64,000 nucleotides of DNA from Azomonas tarimensis (GTDB taxonomy: Bacteria > Pseudomonadota > Gammaproteobacteria > Pseudomonadales > Pseudomonadaceae), in assembly GCF_042648805.1 (NCBI RefSeq), contig NZ_JBHRXZ010000029.1, forward strand, positions 128,552 to 192,551, written 5' to 3'. The translations under genes and the position numbers were made by a program. The notes beneath the pieces were generated by a model that had not been told where the DNA came from, searched no databases, and worked only from the letters and a program-made list of their open reading frames with translations. Shown here in pieces: positions 21,118-29,033 of this stretch; positions within the stretch are counted from its first letter, which is position 1; each line of letters opens with the position of its first letter.

Positions 21118-21212
21118 CCCGGGCAGCAGCGCGTTCGTACCGCTTGCCGGCGCGATGCCTCGACCCCGCGCCGGCAATGGGTGAAAATCCCGGCGTCTGA
21201 ATCGGAGGTTCC

Positions 21213-21464
21213 ATGACCAGCCCCAACGACCTGCCCGTCGATGCCACCCTCGACGCCACCGGCCTGAACTGCCCGGAGCCTGTGATGATGCTGCACAACA
21301 AGGTGCGCGACCTGGGCCCAGGCGACATGCTCAAGGTAATCGCCACCGACCCCTCCACCCAGCGCGACATCCCCAAGTTCTGCCTGTTCCTCGGCCACGA
21401 ACTGGTCGGCCAGGAAGAAGGCGAGGGCAGTTATCTGTACTGGATACGCAAGAAGCAGGGTTGA
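21213..21464 (+). CDS. tusA: Sulfur carrier protein TusA
   Basis: TusA accepts persulfide sulfur from IscS and passes it on for tRNA 2-thiouridine synthesis and other pathways. This 83-residue protein has the diagnostic C-P-E-P motif (cysteine near residue 21) and the D-P-S-T-Q-R-D-I region typical of the family. The ATG at 21213 has GGAGG upstream (AATCGGAGGTTCC). It follows rlmM by 95 bases. Confidence 0.95.
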   Translation: MTSPNDLPVDATLDATGLNCPEPVMMLHNKVRDLGPGDMLKVIATDPSTQRDIPKFCLFLGHELVGQEEGEGSYLYWIRKKQG

Positions 21465-21534
21465 CCTGGCCGCCAATGACGCCTGTGGAATAGGCGCAAA
21501 TCGGGGTTTTCGCCACGACCAGCAGCCACCACCC

Positions 21535-21630
21535 CTGTAGGAGCGGGCCCAGACCGCGACGTTTTTTCGCCCCCGCGCCGCTCGTGCAGCCACCGCGCCG
21601 CCCATTCGCTGTCAGGGCCCGCTCCTACAA
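21535..21630. repeat. REP pair, GGGCCC type
   Basis: CTGTAGGAGCGGGCCCAGACCGCGACG is opposed by a GTCAGGGCCCGCTCCTACA arm, giving a 96-base imperfect inverted repeat downstream of tusA. The core differs from the GAGCTCGCTCGCG core of the array at 16.2-17.1 kb. Confidence 0.8.
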
Positions 21631-21686
21631 AAGCGCAGTGATCGTGCGGGCTTCAGGCGCGAAATCGGGGCGTTTCGCCACTACCC

Positions 21687-21781
21687 TGTAGGAGCGGGCC
21701 CCGACCGCGACGCTTTGCAACCACCGCACCGCTCGTGCAACCACCGCGCCGCCCAATCGCGGTCAGGGCCCGCTCTTACAA
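21687..21781. repeat. Second REP pair, GGGCCC type
   Basis: This is a near-copy of the preceding REP pair with the same head (TGTAGGAGCGGGCC) and tail (GGTCAGGGCCCGCTCTTACA), 57 bases further on. It lies between the convergent tusA and fliS genes. Confidence 0.8.
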
Positions 21782-21814
21782 GAACTGCGCTGCCGACGCC
21801 GCTCCCACACGGCC

Positions 21815-21852
21815 AAAACAACAGAGCCCGGCGGTTGCCGGGCTCTGTTGTT
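21815..21852 (-). terminator. Terminator of the fliC-flaG-fliD-fliS block
   Basis: AACAACAGAGCCCGGC pairs perfectly with GCCGGGCTCTGTTGTT around a GGTT loop, with AAAA at the left edge giving a U-run on the minus strand. It sits 16 bases past the fliS stop. It can also stop transcription coming from tusA. Confidence 0.85.
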
Positions 21853-21867
21853 CGATGTGCGTGGCGA

Positions 21868-22251
21868 TCAGGCGCCGGCGATGCCGTCCCAGCCTTCCTT
21901 GACCTTGCGCAGCAGGCCGGAAACCTCGTCCAGGCGCTCCACGTCGCTGTGGCGGTTGGCTTCGGTCAGGCGGCGCATCATGTACTCGTAGAGGCTGTCG
22001 AGGTTGGCGGCATATTCACCACCCACTTCCGGGTTCAGCGCCTCGCGCAGCCCGCCGATGATGGCCACGGCCTTGCCGATCAGCTCACCCTTCAGGGCCA
22101 CCTGCCCACGCTCCAGCGCGCCGCGGGCCTGGGCGATGCGCTCGAGCCCGCCCTCCATCAGCATCTGGATGAGGCGGTGCGGGCTGGCTTCCAGCACCTG
22201 GGCGTTGCGGTTGACGGTCTGGTATTGGCGAAGTGCGGCCGAGGCGTTCAT
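21868..22251 (-). CDS. fliS: Flagellin export chaperone FliS
   Basis: FliS binds the C-terminal helix of newly made flagellin in the cytoplasm and delivers it to the flagellar export gate. This 127-residue, mostly helical protein starts MNASAALRQYQT, with the conserved Y-Q near residue 10, S-P-H-R-L-I-Q-M-L near residue 24 and L-D-S-L-Y-E-Y-M near residue 83. The ATG at 22251 has AGGAACC upstream, so the six-residue upstream extension is unlikely. It lies 288 bases downstream of fliD. No fliT-like gene follows. Confidence 0.93.
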   Translation of the reverse strand: MNASAALRQYQTVNRNAQVLEASPHRLIQMLMEGGLERIAQARGALERGQVALKGELIGKAVAIIGGLREALNPEVGGEYAANLDSLYEYMMRRLTEANRHSDVERLDEVSGLLRKVKEGWDGIAGA

Positions 22252-22539
22252 GTGAGGTTCCTTGCGCAAGAGTGGCTGGATTAACCTCTATATCGACGTG
22301 GTACTCATGAACTTTAGGCCGTGATAGCGATGAGACTGCAGCGCAAGAGAGCTGGCGCAGGCGCGCGTTTACCAGGCCGTCGAAACTACCTGCCTTGGCA
22401 ATACTGCGTTAAACAGCCCCGATCACGAGCCAGGTCAAAACCCTCAGGCACAAAAGTTAGACTCCGCTTTTTCGGCCGTTTTTGCGGGCCGCCATCGGCC
22501 TTGTCCTGCCTGCCTCGCCTACGTTATTGAACGGCCTGT
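22252..22539. other. Intergenic region between fliD and fliS
   Basis: These 288 bases hold no convincing gene. The gap is wide for genes that usually run together, and no clear terminator or sigma-28 promoter was found in it. Confidence 0.4.
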
Positions 22540-23931
22540 TTAACGGCTGCGCTGCTGGGCGATCAGCGCGTCGAACATCGAGTAGATGCTGTTGCGGGTG
22601 CTTTCCATCTGCCCGAGCAGGATGTCCATGCTGTTGAACTTGGAATAGAGCGAGGTCTCGAGCTTCTCGACCCGACGGTCCAGGGCCGCCTGCTCCTCCG
22701 ACAGCTTGGTCAGGTTCGCCTGCAGGTTGTCCTGGCGTTTGGAAAGGATGCCGCCGGTCTCGCTGTAGGCACTGACCGACTTGCCCATACGCGTCAGCAG
22801 CCCCTCGTCACCGGAAAAGAACTCGCCTACCGCAGCGTGGTTGGTCGCCAGGGCTTTTTCCAGCTTGGCGCTGTCGATGGCCAAGGTGCCGTCCTTCTGA
22901 GTGCTGACACCCAGCTGCGACAGCACCTTGAGCTCGCCGCTGGCGTCAGAGGGCGTGGCCATGGCGTTGCGCAGCGAGTTCATCATGGTCCGCACCGAGG
23001 CGTCGCCCAGCAGCGCGCCGGCGTCCGCGACTTCACCATTGGCGCCCGGCGTGACCTTGGTCAGCGCGTTGGTCATGGTCACCAGCGTGTTGTAGGCGGT
23101 GACGAAGCTCTCCACCGAGGTCTTCATCCCTTCGGTGTTGGCGCCGACGTTGAGGGTGGTCGACTCGGTGCCTTCAAGCTTGATGGTCAGCCCGCTGATG
23201 GCATTGCTCACCGTATTGGTGGCGCTGGTCATGGACAGGCCGTCAATGCTGAACCGGGCATCCTGCGCCTGAACCAGATAACCGGCGCCGGTGCCGCTCT
23301 GCTGTACACCCGCCTCGACGTTCAGTTGCGACAGGCTGGGGTTGCTGCCGCTGATGGTGAGATCCGTGCCCTCACCAGTGGTCTCGGAGCTGAGCACCAG
23401 GCGCGAGCCGGAGGAGTCGGTCACGATGTTGGCACTGATGCCCGCCGAACTGGATAGCCGAGTATTGATGCTGTCACGGATTTCCGAAAGCGTCGCACCA
23501 TCGTTGACGTTGACCGAGTACGTGGCCGACCCGAGGGAGATGGACAGGCTGCCGCCGCCAAAGCTGGCCGAGGAGCCGCCACTGATCACCTGACTGGCAA
23601 TCTTGGAGCCTGTGGCCAATTGCTCGACTTCCAGGGCGTATTTGCCCGGCGCGGCGCCGTTGCCGACAGTGACGGTGGCCACGTCCTCTTTGGTGGATTT
23701 GGCCGTCAGCGGAGCGAAGTTGGAGGCGTTGCGCGTGAGCCCACTGAGGGTGGTCTGGAAGGTGTCGACGGCGCTTTTCAGGGTGCCCACGGCCGAGAGA
23801 GTGGTGCTGGCGATGGCCGTCTGGCGGTTGATCTGGGCGGCCTTGGGCGCCTTCTCGGCCGTCACCATCGCCTTGACCAGCCCGTCGATATCAAGGCCGG
23901 AGCCGAGCCCTGTGATCGTGGTGCCTGACAT
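22540..23931 (-). CDS. fliD: Flagellar filament cap protein FliD (HAP2)
   Basis: FliD caps the growing flagellum and directs flagellin assembly; in Pseudomonas it can also be a mucin adhesin. The protein has 463 residues. The N-terminal D0 segment has T-T-I-T-G-L-G-S-G-L-D-I-D (residues 4-16), the beta-rich middle is Ser/Thr-rich, and the C-terminal coiled region reads L-S-E-E-Q-A-A-L-D-R-R-V-E-K-L-E near residue 410. It is in the order fliC-flaG-fliD-fliS. No unusual features were noted. Confidence 0.94.
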   Translation of the reverse strand: MSGTTITGLGSGLDIDGLVKAMVTAEKAPKAAQINRQTAIASTTLSAVGTLKSAVDTFQTTLSGLTRNASNFAPLTAKSTKEDVATVTVGNGAAPGKYALEVEQLATGSKIASQVISGGSSASFGGGSLSISLGSATYSVNVNDGATLSEIRDSINTRLSSSAGISANIVTDSSGSRLVLSSETTGEGTDLTISGSNPSLSQLNVEAGVQQSGTGAGYLVQAQDARFSIDGLSMTSATNTVSNAISGLTIKLEGTESTTLNVGANTEGMKTSVESFVTAYNTLVTMTNALTKVTPGANGEVADAGALLGDASVRTMMNSLRNAMATPSDASGELKVLSQLGVSTQKDGTLAIDSAKLEKALATNHAAVGEFFSGDEGLLTRMGKSVSAYSETGGILSKRQDNLQANLTKLSEEQAALDRRVEKLETSLYSKFNSMDILLGQMESTRNSIYSMFDALIAQQRSR

Positions 23932-24011
23932 GGAGCCTCCTCGCTGGAATTCTGACGCGCTGCGTCGATATCCTCTTTACCAGCAGGAATCGAGCCAGAC
24001 GCTAAAGATGA

Positions 24012-24371
24012 TCATGCCTGGGCCCTGAACAACAGGCTGCGGGCTTCTTCCAACTGCTCGGCGAGACGCAGGGCCTCTTCGCTGGGAATCTGCCGGATCA
24101 GATCATTGCCGCTACCGGCATAGACCTGCACCACCACCTGACCGCTGCTGTCGTCCAGCTTGAAATGAAGGCTGCGATCGATGGACTGAATGAAGTCCTG
24201 AATCTGCGAAACGGCATCGTCCAGGTTGGCCGGACGGGTGCCTTCCTCGGCGCGGGCGGCCTCGGCTTGTGCGCTTGGGGCCTGCTTGGCGGGCAAGCTG
24301 GCGGCGTGGGTCGCGCCCGCGTTCGCGGGTGCCGACATCAGGTTGTTGCTGCCAATCGATGAAAGATCCAT
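24012..24371 (-). CDS. flaG: FlaG family protein
   Basis: This 119-residue protein of the FlaG family influences filament length in Pseudomonas and relatives. Its N-terminal half is Ala/Ser-rich and disordered. The C-terminal half (residues about 50-115) is the conserved domain, with the L-H-F-K-L-D-D-S-S-G-Q-V-V-V-Q-V strand and the I-R-Q-I-P-S-E-E-A-L helix start. It lies between fliC and fliD as is usual. Confidence 0.9.
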   Translation of the reverse strand: MDLSSIGSNNLMSAPANAGATHAASLPAKQAPSAQAEAARAEEGTRPANLDDAVSQIQDFIQSIDRSLHFKLDDSSGQVVVQVYAGSGNDLIRQIPSEEALRLAEQLEEARSLLFRAQA

Positions 24372-24442
24372 GGCGATCTACCCATGCAAAGACGGGAGAG
24401 GCGCTCTCGCACCTCCCCCGTGGTTCACCCGAAACCCTGATC

Positions 24443-26197
24443 TTAGCCCAGCAGGCTGAGGACCGAGGAGGGCAGCTGATTGGCCTGCGCCAATACCGAG
24501 GTGGAGGCCTGCTGCAGGGTCTGCTGCTTGGCCATTTCCGCGGTTTCCGAAGCGAAGTCCACGTCCTGGATCCGGCTACGGGCGGCAGAAGCGTTCTCAG
24601 CGATGTTCTGCAGGTTGGAAACAGTGCTGTCGAAGCGGTTCTGCACCGCACCGAGCTTGGCACGCTCACTGTCGATCTGCTGCATGGCGCCGTCGAGGAC
24701 TTGGATGGCTTGTTGGGAGCCTTCGGCGGTGCTGATGTCCAGGTTGCTGACGGTCGTTTCCTGGGTAACGGCTGCCGAGGAACCTGCGGCCAGGCCCAGC
24801 GCTGCCAAGCCGGTGCCCTTGGCGCCATCGGCGACAGTGAAATCCTTGTCCGAACTCAGCTTCAGGGTGCCGTCTTCGTTCTTGCTGGCGGTAACACCGG
24901 TGCTGGCGGTGTTGATGGCAGTGACGATGGTGTCCATGTCGTCGCCTTCGCCCAACTTGATCTCCGTGCCGTTCAGGGTTATGGAAGTGGCAGACTGGAG
25001 CTTGGCATCGGTTTCACCGGCCTTCAGGCCCAGCTTCGCCAGGGCACCTTGACCGGCGGTGCCGGTGGCATCTTCCAGCTTGACCGGTGCTCCATCGCTG
25101 GAGGTCAGCGTGATCCGGCCATTTTCCACGGTGCCGGTTACGGCGCCGCCGGTGGCGGTGGAGATGGCACTAAGGATAGTGTCGACGTCATCGGCGGCAG
25201 TAAAGGTGACGTCTTGGTCGTTCACCTTTATGGCGCCAGCAGAGCCGATGACGGAAGTGCCGGTAATGGGGGCGGTGCCTGCGGTTGTTGCTGGAGAGCC
25301 TTCAACGCTGGTCGGCGCGTTGCCAAACACCGTTTCACCGCCTGTGACGGTCACACCTGTGCCAGCGGCATTGGTCAGAACAATGTTACCGCCACTTTCC
25401 GCTGCTGTGATGCTGGTGTTGCCGGCTGCGGTCAATTGTGCCTGGATCTCGCCCGCAACGCCTGCCGTGTTGGTCAGGTTCGTGTTCAGGGTAATGCTGG
25501 TGCCGCCAATCTGGAAGGTGGCTGCGTTGGCACCGCTGAAGTCGGTAATCGCGCCTGTGCCGCCGCTGGTGTAGGTGGAGGCTACCGCAGCTGCATCCAC
25601 GGTGCTGACATTCACCACATCCCCGGTCGTCTTAGCCTGCAGACCAGCAGGCGCAGCTCCTTCAGCAGAAGCGCTGCTGTAAGTGCCCTTCAGATCTTTG
25701 GACGCGACACTGCTCAGTCCGAAAGAAACGGTCTGATTCGCATTGGCGCCGATCTGGAAGCTGGTGCTGCCGAAGGTGCCGTCCAACAGATTCTTGCCAC
25801 CAAAGCTGGTGGTCTTGGCGATACGGGTCAGTTCACCGGACAGGGCGGTGAATTCTTCCTGCAGGGCCTTGCGGTCGTCTTCGCTGTTGGAACCGTTGGC
25901 CGACTGCAGGGACAGTTCGCGCATGCGCTGCAGCAGGTTGGTGGATTCCTGCATCGCGCCTTCGGCCGTCTGGGCGATGGAGATACCGTCGTTGGCGTTC
26001 TTGACCGCGGTGTTCAGGCCGCTGATCTGGTTGGTCAGACGGTTGGAGATCTGCAGGCCGGCGGCATCGTCCTTGGCGCTGTTGATCTTCAGGCCGCTGG
26101 ACAGGCGCTGCATGCTCTCGCCGAGGTTGCCGGCAGCCTTGTTCAGGTTCTTCTGAACGTTCAGGGAAGTGATGTTGCTGTTGACGGTCAAGGCCAT
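24443..26197 (-). CDS. fliC: Flagellin
   Basis: This is the filament subunit, 584 residues. The conserved N-terminal D0/D1 region (residues 1-150) includes S-L-N-V-Q-K-N-L and R-L-S-S-G-L-K-I-N-S-A-K-D-D-A-A-G. The C-terminal D0/D1 (about 480-584) includes F-D-S-T-V-S-N-L-Q-N-I and ends in V-L-S-L-L-G. The central 300 residues are a Thr/Gly/Ala-rich surface domain. A sigma-28 promoter lies about 100 bases upstream. The gene is followed by flaG, fliD and fliS. Confidence 0.96.
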   Translation of the reverse strand: MALTVNSNITSLNVQKNLNKAAGNLGESMQRLSSGLKINSAKDDAAGLQISNRLTNQISGLNTAVKNANDGISIAQTAEGAMQESTNLLQRMRELSLQSANGSNSEDDRKALQEEFTALSGELTRIAKTTSFGGKNLLDGTFGSTSFQIGANANQTVSFGLSSVASKDLKGTYSSASAEGAAPAGLQAKTTGDVVNVSTVDAAAVASTYTSGGTGAITDFSGANAATFQIGGTSITLNTNLTNTAGVAGEIQAQLTAAGNTSITAAESGGNIVLTNAAGTGVTVTGGETVFGNAPTSVEGSPATTAGTAPITGTSVIGSAGAIKVNDQDVTFTAADDVDTILSAISTATGGAVTGTVENGRITLTSSDGAPVKLEDATGTAGQGALAKLGLKAGETDAKLQSATSITLNGTEIKLGEGDDMDTIVTAINTASTGVTASKNEDGTLKLSSDKDFTVADGAKGTGLAALGLAAGSSAAVTQETTVSNLDISTAEGSQQAIQVLDGAMQQIDSERAKLGAVQNRFDSTVSNLQNIAENASAARSRIQDVDFASETAEMAKQQTLQQASTSVLAQANQLPSSVLSLLG

Positions 26198-26288
26198 GAT
26201 GCTGTCCTCCGAAGGACCTGTGTTTGCCTGAGCTTGCGACCTCTAGGTCGGTGGCTTCAGAAGCCCGATGAGTTCGCGTTCCAAATCC

Positions 26289-26315
26289 TTATCGGCGCCT
26301 GCCCGAAAGGCTTTA
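26289..26315 (-). promoter_or_regulatory. Sigma-28 (FliA) promoter of fliC
   Basis: On the minus strand, TAAAGCCT is followed by an 11-base spacer and GCCGATAA. The -10 is an exact match and the spacing fits the sigma-28 consensus. It lies about 92 bases upstream of the fliC start, giving a leader of roughly 85 bases. Confidence 0.9.
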
Positions 26316-26428
26316 GCATTTTTTTCCCGGGAAGTTGCAATAGGCCATTAGGGATCGGCAGCGCGTAACTCCAGCTCCGCGAACCGGTCGTGCCCCGCAC
26401 CTGCTTATCGGCCCGGGTCCTTACTCCT

Positions 26429-26509
26429 GTAGGAGCGAGCTTGCTCGCGAACGGGGCCGCGCCGGGGCCAAGCAATCTCGCCCATTCGGGAGCGAGCTCG
26501 CGCCTACAA
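26429..26509. repeat. REP pair upstream of the DUF4126 gene
   Basis: TGTAGGAGCGAGCTTGCTCGCGAA and the opposed CGGGAGCGAGCTCGCGCCTACA arm form an 81-base inverted repeat. The core is the same as that of the tandem array at 16.2-17.1 kb. Confidence 0.8.
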
Positions 26510-26637
26510 ACAAGCGGGGGCCAGGCGCGGCCATCGACCGGCTTATGGGGCAGGGCATGCCTCAACTGCCCGTCCTCACACCTGAACGCCACCCCACCTG
26601 ACCCGGTCGAACCCTTCAATCATCGGGAGACCGGAAC

Positions 26638-27132
26638 ATGACAGGATCAGGCAGCCTTTTATGGGGTGCGTTGGCCATTGGGGTGGTGACGGGTATGCGC
26701 AGCATGCTGGCGCCAACGATGGTCGGGGCAGCGTTGGCCGAAAGGTCGGACATCGACGGCGCGGGCGGGCCGGCCGAGCGGTTGGCGGCGCCAAGGACGC
26801 AACGGTGGCTGCTGCCGTTGGCGGTGGGTGAGCTCCTGGGCGACAAGATGCCCTTCGCACCGGACCGGACGATCGCCCCGTCCCTGCTGGCGCGTGCGGT
26901 GTCGGGTGGCTTCTGCGCGGCAGCGCTGGCCGGTGTGCGGCGCGAGCCCGTATTGGCGCCTGCGCTGATCGGGGCGACGGCCGCCTGTGTCTCGTCCGTC
27001 GTGGCGATTCGTCTGCGCAAGCGTTACGGCCGTTCGGGCGAAGTGGCCAATGCCGCCCTGGGCCTGGCCGAGGATTGCCTGGCGCTGGCCATCGGCAACG
27101 CCAGCCTGCGCCGGACGCTGGGCAAGGCTTGA
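26638..27132 (+). CDS. DUF4126-like membrane protein
   Basis: This 164-residue small membrane protein has the G-x-R-S-x-L/M-A-P motif near residues 19-26 that is typical of DUF4126-type proteins, and three or four weakly hydrophobic Ala/Gly-rich segments. Its function is unknown. GGGAGACC precedes the ATG. It stands alone between the fliC control region and yghU. Confidence 0.65.
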   Translation: MTGSGSLLWGALAIGVVTGMRSMLAPTMVGAALAERSDIDGAGGPAERLAAPRTQRWLLPLAVGELLGDKMPFAPDRTIAPSLLARAVSGGFCAAALAGVRREPVLAPALIGATAACVSSVVAIRLRKRYGRSGEVANAALGLAEDCLALAIGNASLRRTLGKA

Positions 27133-27194
27133 CAGCGCCTCTCAGCCTGTCTGGACTTGGTCCCCGTGACGGACATCCATATTAGGGAGCACAC

Positions 27195-28034
27195 ATGAGC
27201 GACACCACCTCTTATCAGCCGCCCCGGGTCTGGGAGCCCGCCGCCTCGGGCGGCACCTTCGCCAGCATCAACCGCCCGGTTGCTGGCCCTACCCACGACA
27301 AGCCACTACCGGTGGGCAGGCATCCGCTGCAGCTGTATTCGATGGGCACGCCCAACGGGGTGAAGGTCACCATCATGCTCGAGGAGCTGCTTGCCCTTGG
27401 CCACACCGGCGCCGAATACGATGCCTGGCTGATCCGCATCAGCGAGGGCGATCAGTTTTCCAGCGGCTTCGTCGAGATCAACCCGAACTCGAAGATTCCG
27501 GCGCTGGCCGACCACAGCGGCGAGACGCCTGTGCGGGTCTTCGAGTCTGGCTCGATCCTCGTCTATCTGGCGGAGAAATTCGGGGCCTTCCTGCCCACCG
27601 AAGCGCGGGCACGTACCGAGACGCTGAACTGGCTGTTCTGGCAGATGGGCTCGGCGCCCTTTGTTGGCGGTGGCTTCGGCCACTTCTACGCCTACGCGCC
27701 GGAAAAGCTGGAATACCCGATCAACCGCTACGCAATGGAGGCCAAGCGCCAGCTCGATGTACTCGACCGGGCACTGGCCGAGCGGCGCTACATCGCCGGG
27801 GACGCCTACAGCATCGCCGACATGGCGATCTGGCCCTGGTACGGCGCGCTGGTACGGGGCGATCTGTACAAGGCGGCGGAATTCCTCTCGGTGCAGGATT
27901 ATCAACATCTTCAGCGCTGGGCCAATGAACTGGCCCAGCGCCCCGCGGTGATTCGCGGACGCAAGGTGAACCGGACCTGGGGCGAGGCCAGCGAACAGGT
28001 GCCTGAACGCCACGAGGCTTCGGATCTGGACTGA
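27195..28034 (+). CDS. yghU: Glutathione-dependent disulfide-bond oxidoreductase (YghU/GST family)
   Basis: This 279-residue glutathione transferase-like protein is of the YghU/Nu-class, reported to reduce disulfides such as 2-hydroxyethyl disulfide with glutathione. The thioredoxin fold begins near residue 48 (L-Q-L-Y-S-M-G-T-P-N-G-V-K). The glutathione-contacting N-S-K-I-P-A-L (near residue 100) and F-E-S-G-S-I-L-V-Y-L (near 116-125) are present. The C-terminal helical domain has Y-S-I-A-D-M-A-I-W-P (near 204-213). It is cytosolic, and the N-terminal roughly 45-residue extension is a family trait. Confidence 0.9.
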   Translation: MSDTTSYQPPRVWEPAASGGTFASINRPVAGPTHDKPLPVGRHPLQLYSMGTPNGVKVTIMLEELLALGHTGAEYDAWLIRISEGDQFSSGFVEINPNSKIPALADHSGETPVRVFESGSILVYLAEKFGAFLPTEARARTETLNWLFWQMGSAPFVGGGFGHFYAYAPEKLEYPINRYAMEAKRQLDVLDRALAERRYIAGDAYSIADMAIWPWYGALVRGDLYKAAEFLSVQDYQHLQRWANELAQRPAVIRGRKVNRTWGEASEQVPERHEASDLD

Positions 28035-28201
28035 CCCGGACGAGCGATGCGCGCGCCGGGGAGCAAATCCATCGAGGGCGGTCCAAGAAGGGAGCTGTCC
28101 ATCACTCAGTCGCTGGCACCGCCCGTTTTGTGGTGGGCCTCGGTCTGACCGGCTGCGGACAGGGCCGGTACCCATTCAGTACAGCTGCGAGGAAAACTAC
28201 G

Positions 28202-28447
28202 ATGAAACTGCATGCGTTATTGATAGCCGCGGCGCTGGTCGCCGGGCCTGCCTGGGCCCATCAGTGCCCGTCCGAGATCGCCAGGATCGACGAGCGAGTG
28301 GAAGCCAATCCGCCGGTGGACCCCGCGTTCCAGCAGCGGGTGCAGTCGTTGCGTGACGACGCAGAGGAAGCGCACCTGGCCGGCGACCATGACGGTGCCA
28401 TGGAGCTCATCGGCGAGGCCAAGGCACTGCTGGACGAGACCAGTTGA
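28202..28447 (+). CDS. Small secreted protein with helical domain
   Basis: This 81-residue product has a clear Sec signal peptide (MKLHALLIAAALVAGPAWA, cleavage near residue 19) and a mature part of about 60 residues predicted as acidic helices with one cysteine. A ribosome binding site (GAGGA) lies before the ATG. I do not recognise a named family. It is followed 25 bases later by a small membrane protein and probably shares a transcript with it. Confidence 0.7.
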   Translation: MKLHALLIAAALVAGPAWAHQCPSEIARIDERVEANPPVDPAFQQRVQSLRDDAEEAHLAGDHDGAMELIGEAKALLDETS

Positions 28448-28472
28448 GCATGCCCCTCGACAAGGATTGCCC

Positions 28473-28703
28473 ATGACCGCCCTGTTCGATCCCACCAACA
28501 CCGGCATGCAGGTCTGGCTGATGCTGGCGCTGGCAGCCGTCCTGCTGCTGAACCTGTGGGCAATCATCGGCGTATTTCGCAGTGACGCCAGTGTTGGGGT
28601 CAAGGCGCTGTGGGCTATTGGCATCTCGCTGTTCCCGATTGTCGGCCTGGTGGCCTGGCTGCTGCTCGGCCCTCGCCCAGGCAGGGGCAGGTCGCTGAGA
28701 TAG
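28473..28703 (+). CDS. PLDc_N-like small membrane protein
   Basis: This 76-residue protein has two membrane helices separated by a short polar loop (residues about 14-33 and 43-66). The L-F-P-I-V-G-L-V-A-W-L-L-L-G-P-R motif is typical of the N-terminal domain of cardiolipin synthases (PLDc_N), but there is no phospholipase domain. Free-standing PLDc_N proteins are common and uncharacterised. It lies just after the small secreted protein gene. Confidence 0.7.
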   Translation: MTALFDPTNTGMQVWLMLALAAVLLLNLWAIIGVFRSDASVGVKALWAIGISLFPIVGLVAWLLLGPRPGRGRSLR

Positions 28704-29033
28704 ACCGCGAAAAAACGCTGCGTCAGCACAGGGCTGTGCTAGTATCCGTCGGCTTGAAACAGGCCTCGTCGCCTATTCAGGCCCCATCCAGTCTTCGGGC
28801 GCACAAGGACGGGCGCAGGAGGTTGGCCTATCGCTAGCCATTGGCTGCGACCCGCTTGCTGTCATCCCTCTGCCTGCGATCGGAACGATTCGATATTTCC
28901 CCAGTGACTCAGGTCCGGCGCGACTCGGCTTTCGCCTCTGCCTCCGTGCGGCAGAATGCCCCTGACCAGCTTTACTGGCTCATCCCAACCCACGTGGCCT
29001 TTGGTAGGGGTCACCACTAGGAGAGGAGGCGCC
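28704..29033. other. Upstream region of thrS
   Basis: These 330 bases hold no convincing gene. A short dyad, CAGCACAGGGCTGTGCT (28724-28740), overlaps a possible -10 (TAGTAT, 28740-28745) without a good -35. This region should contain the promoter of the thrS-infC-rpmI-rplT operon. No obvious tRNA-Thr-like operator fold was recognised by eye. Confidence 0.35.
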
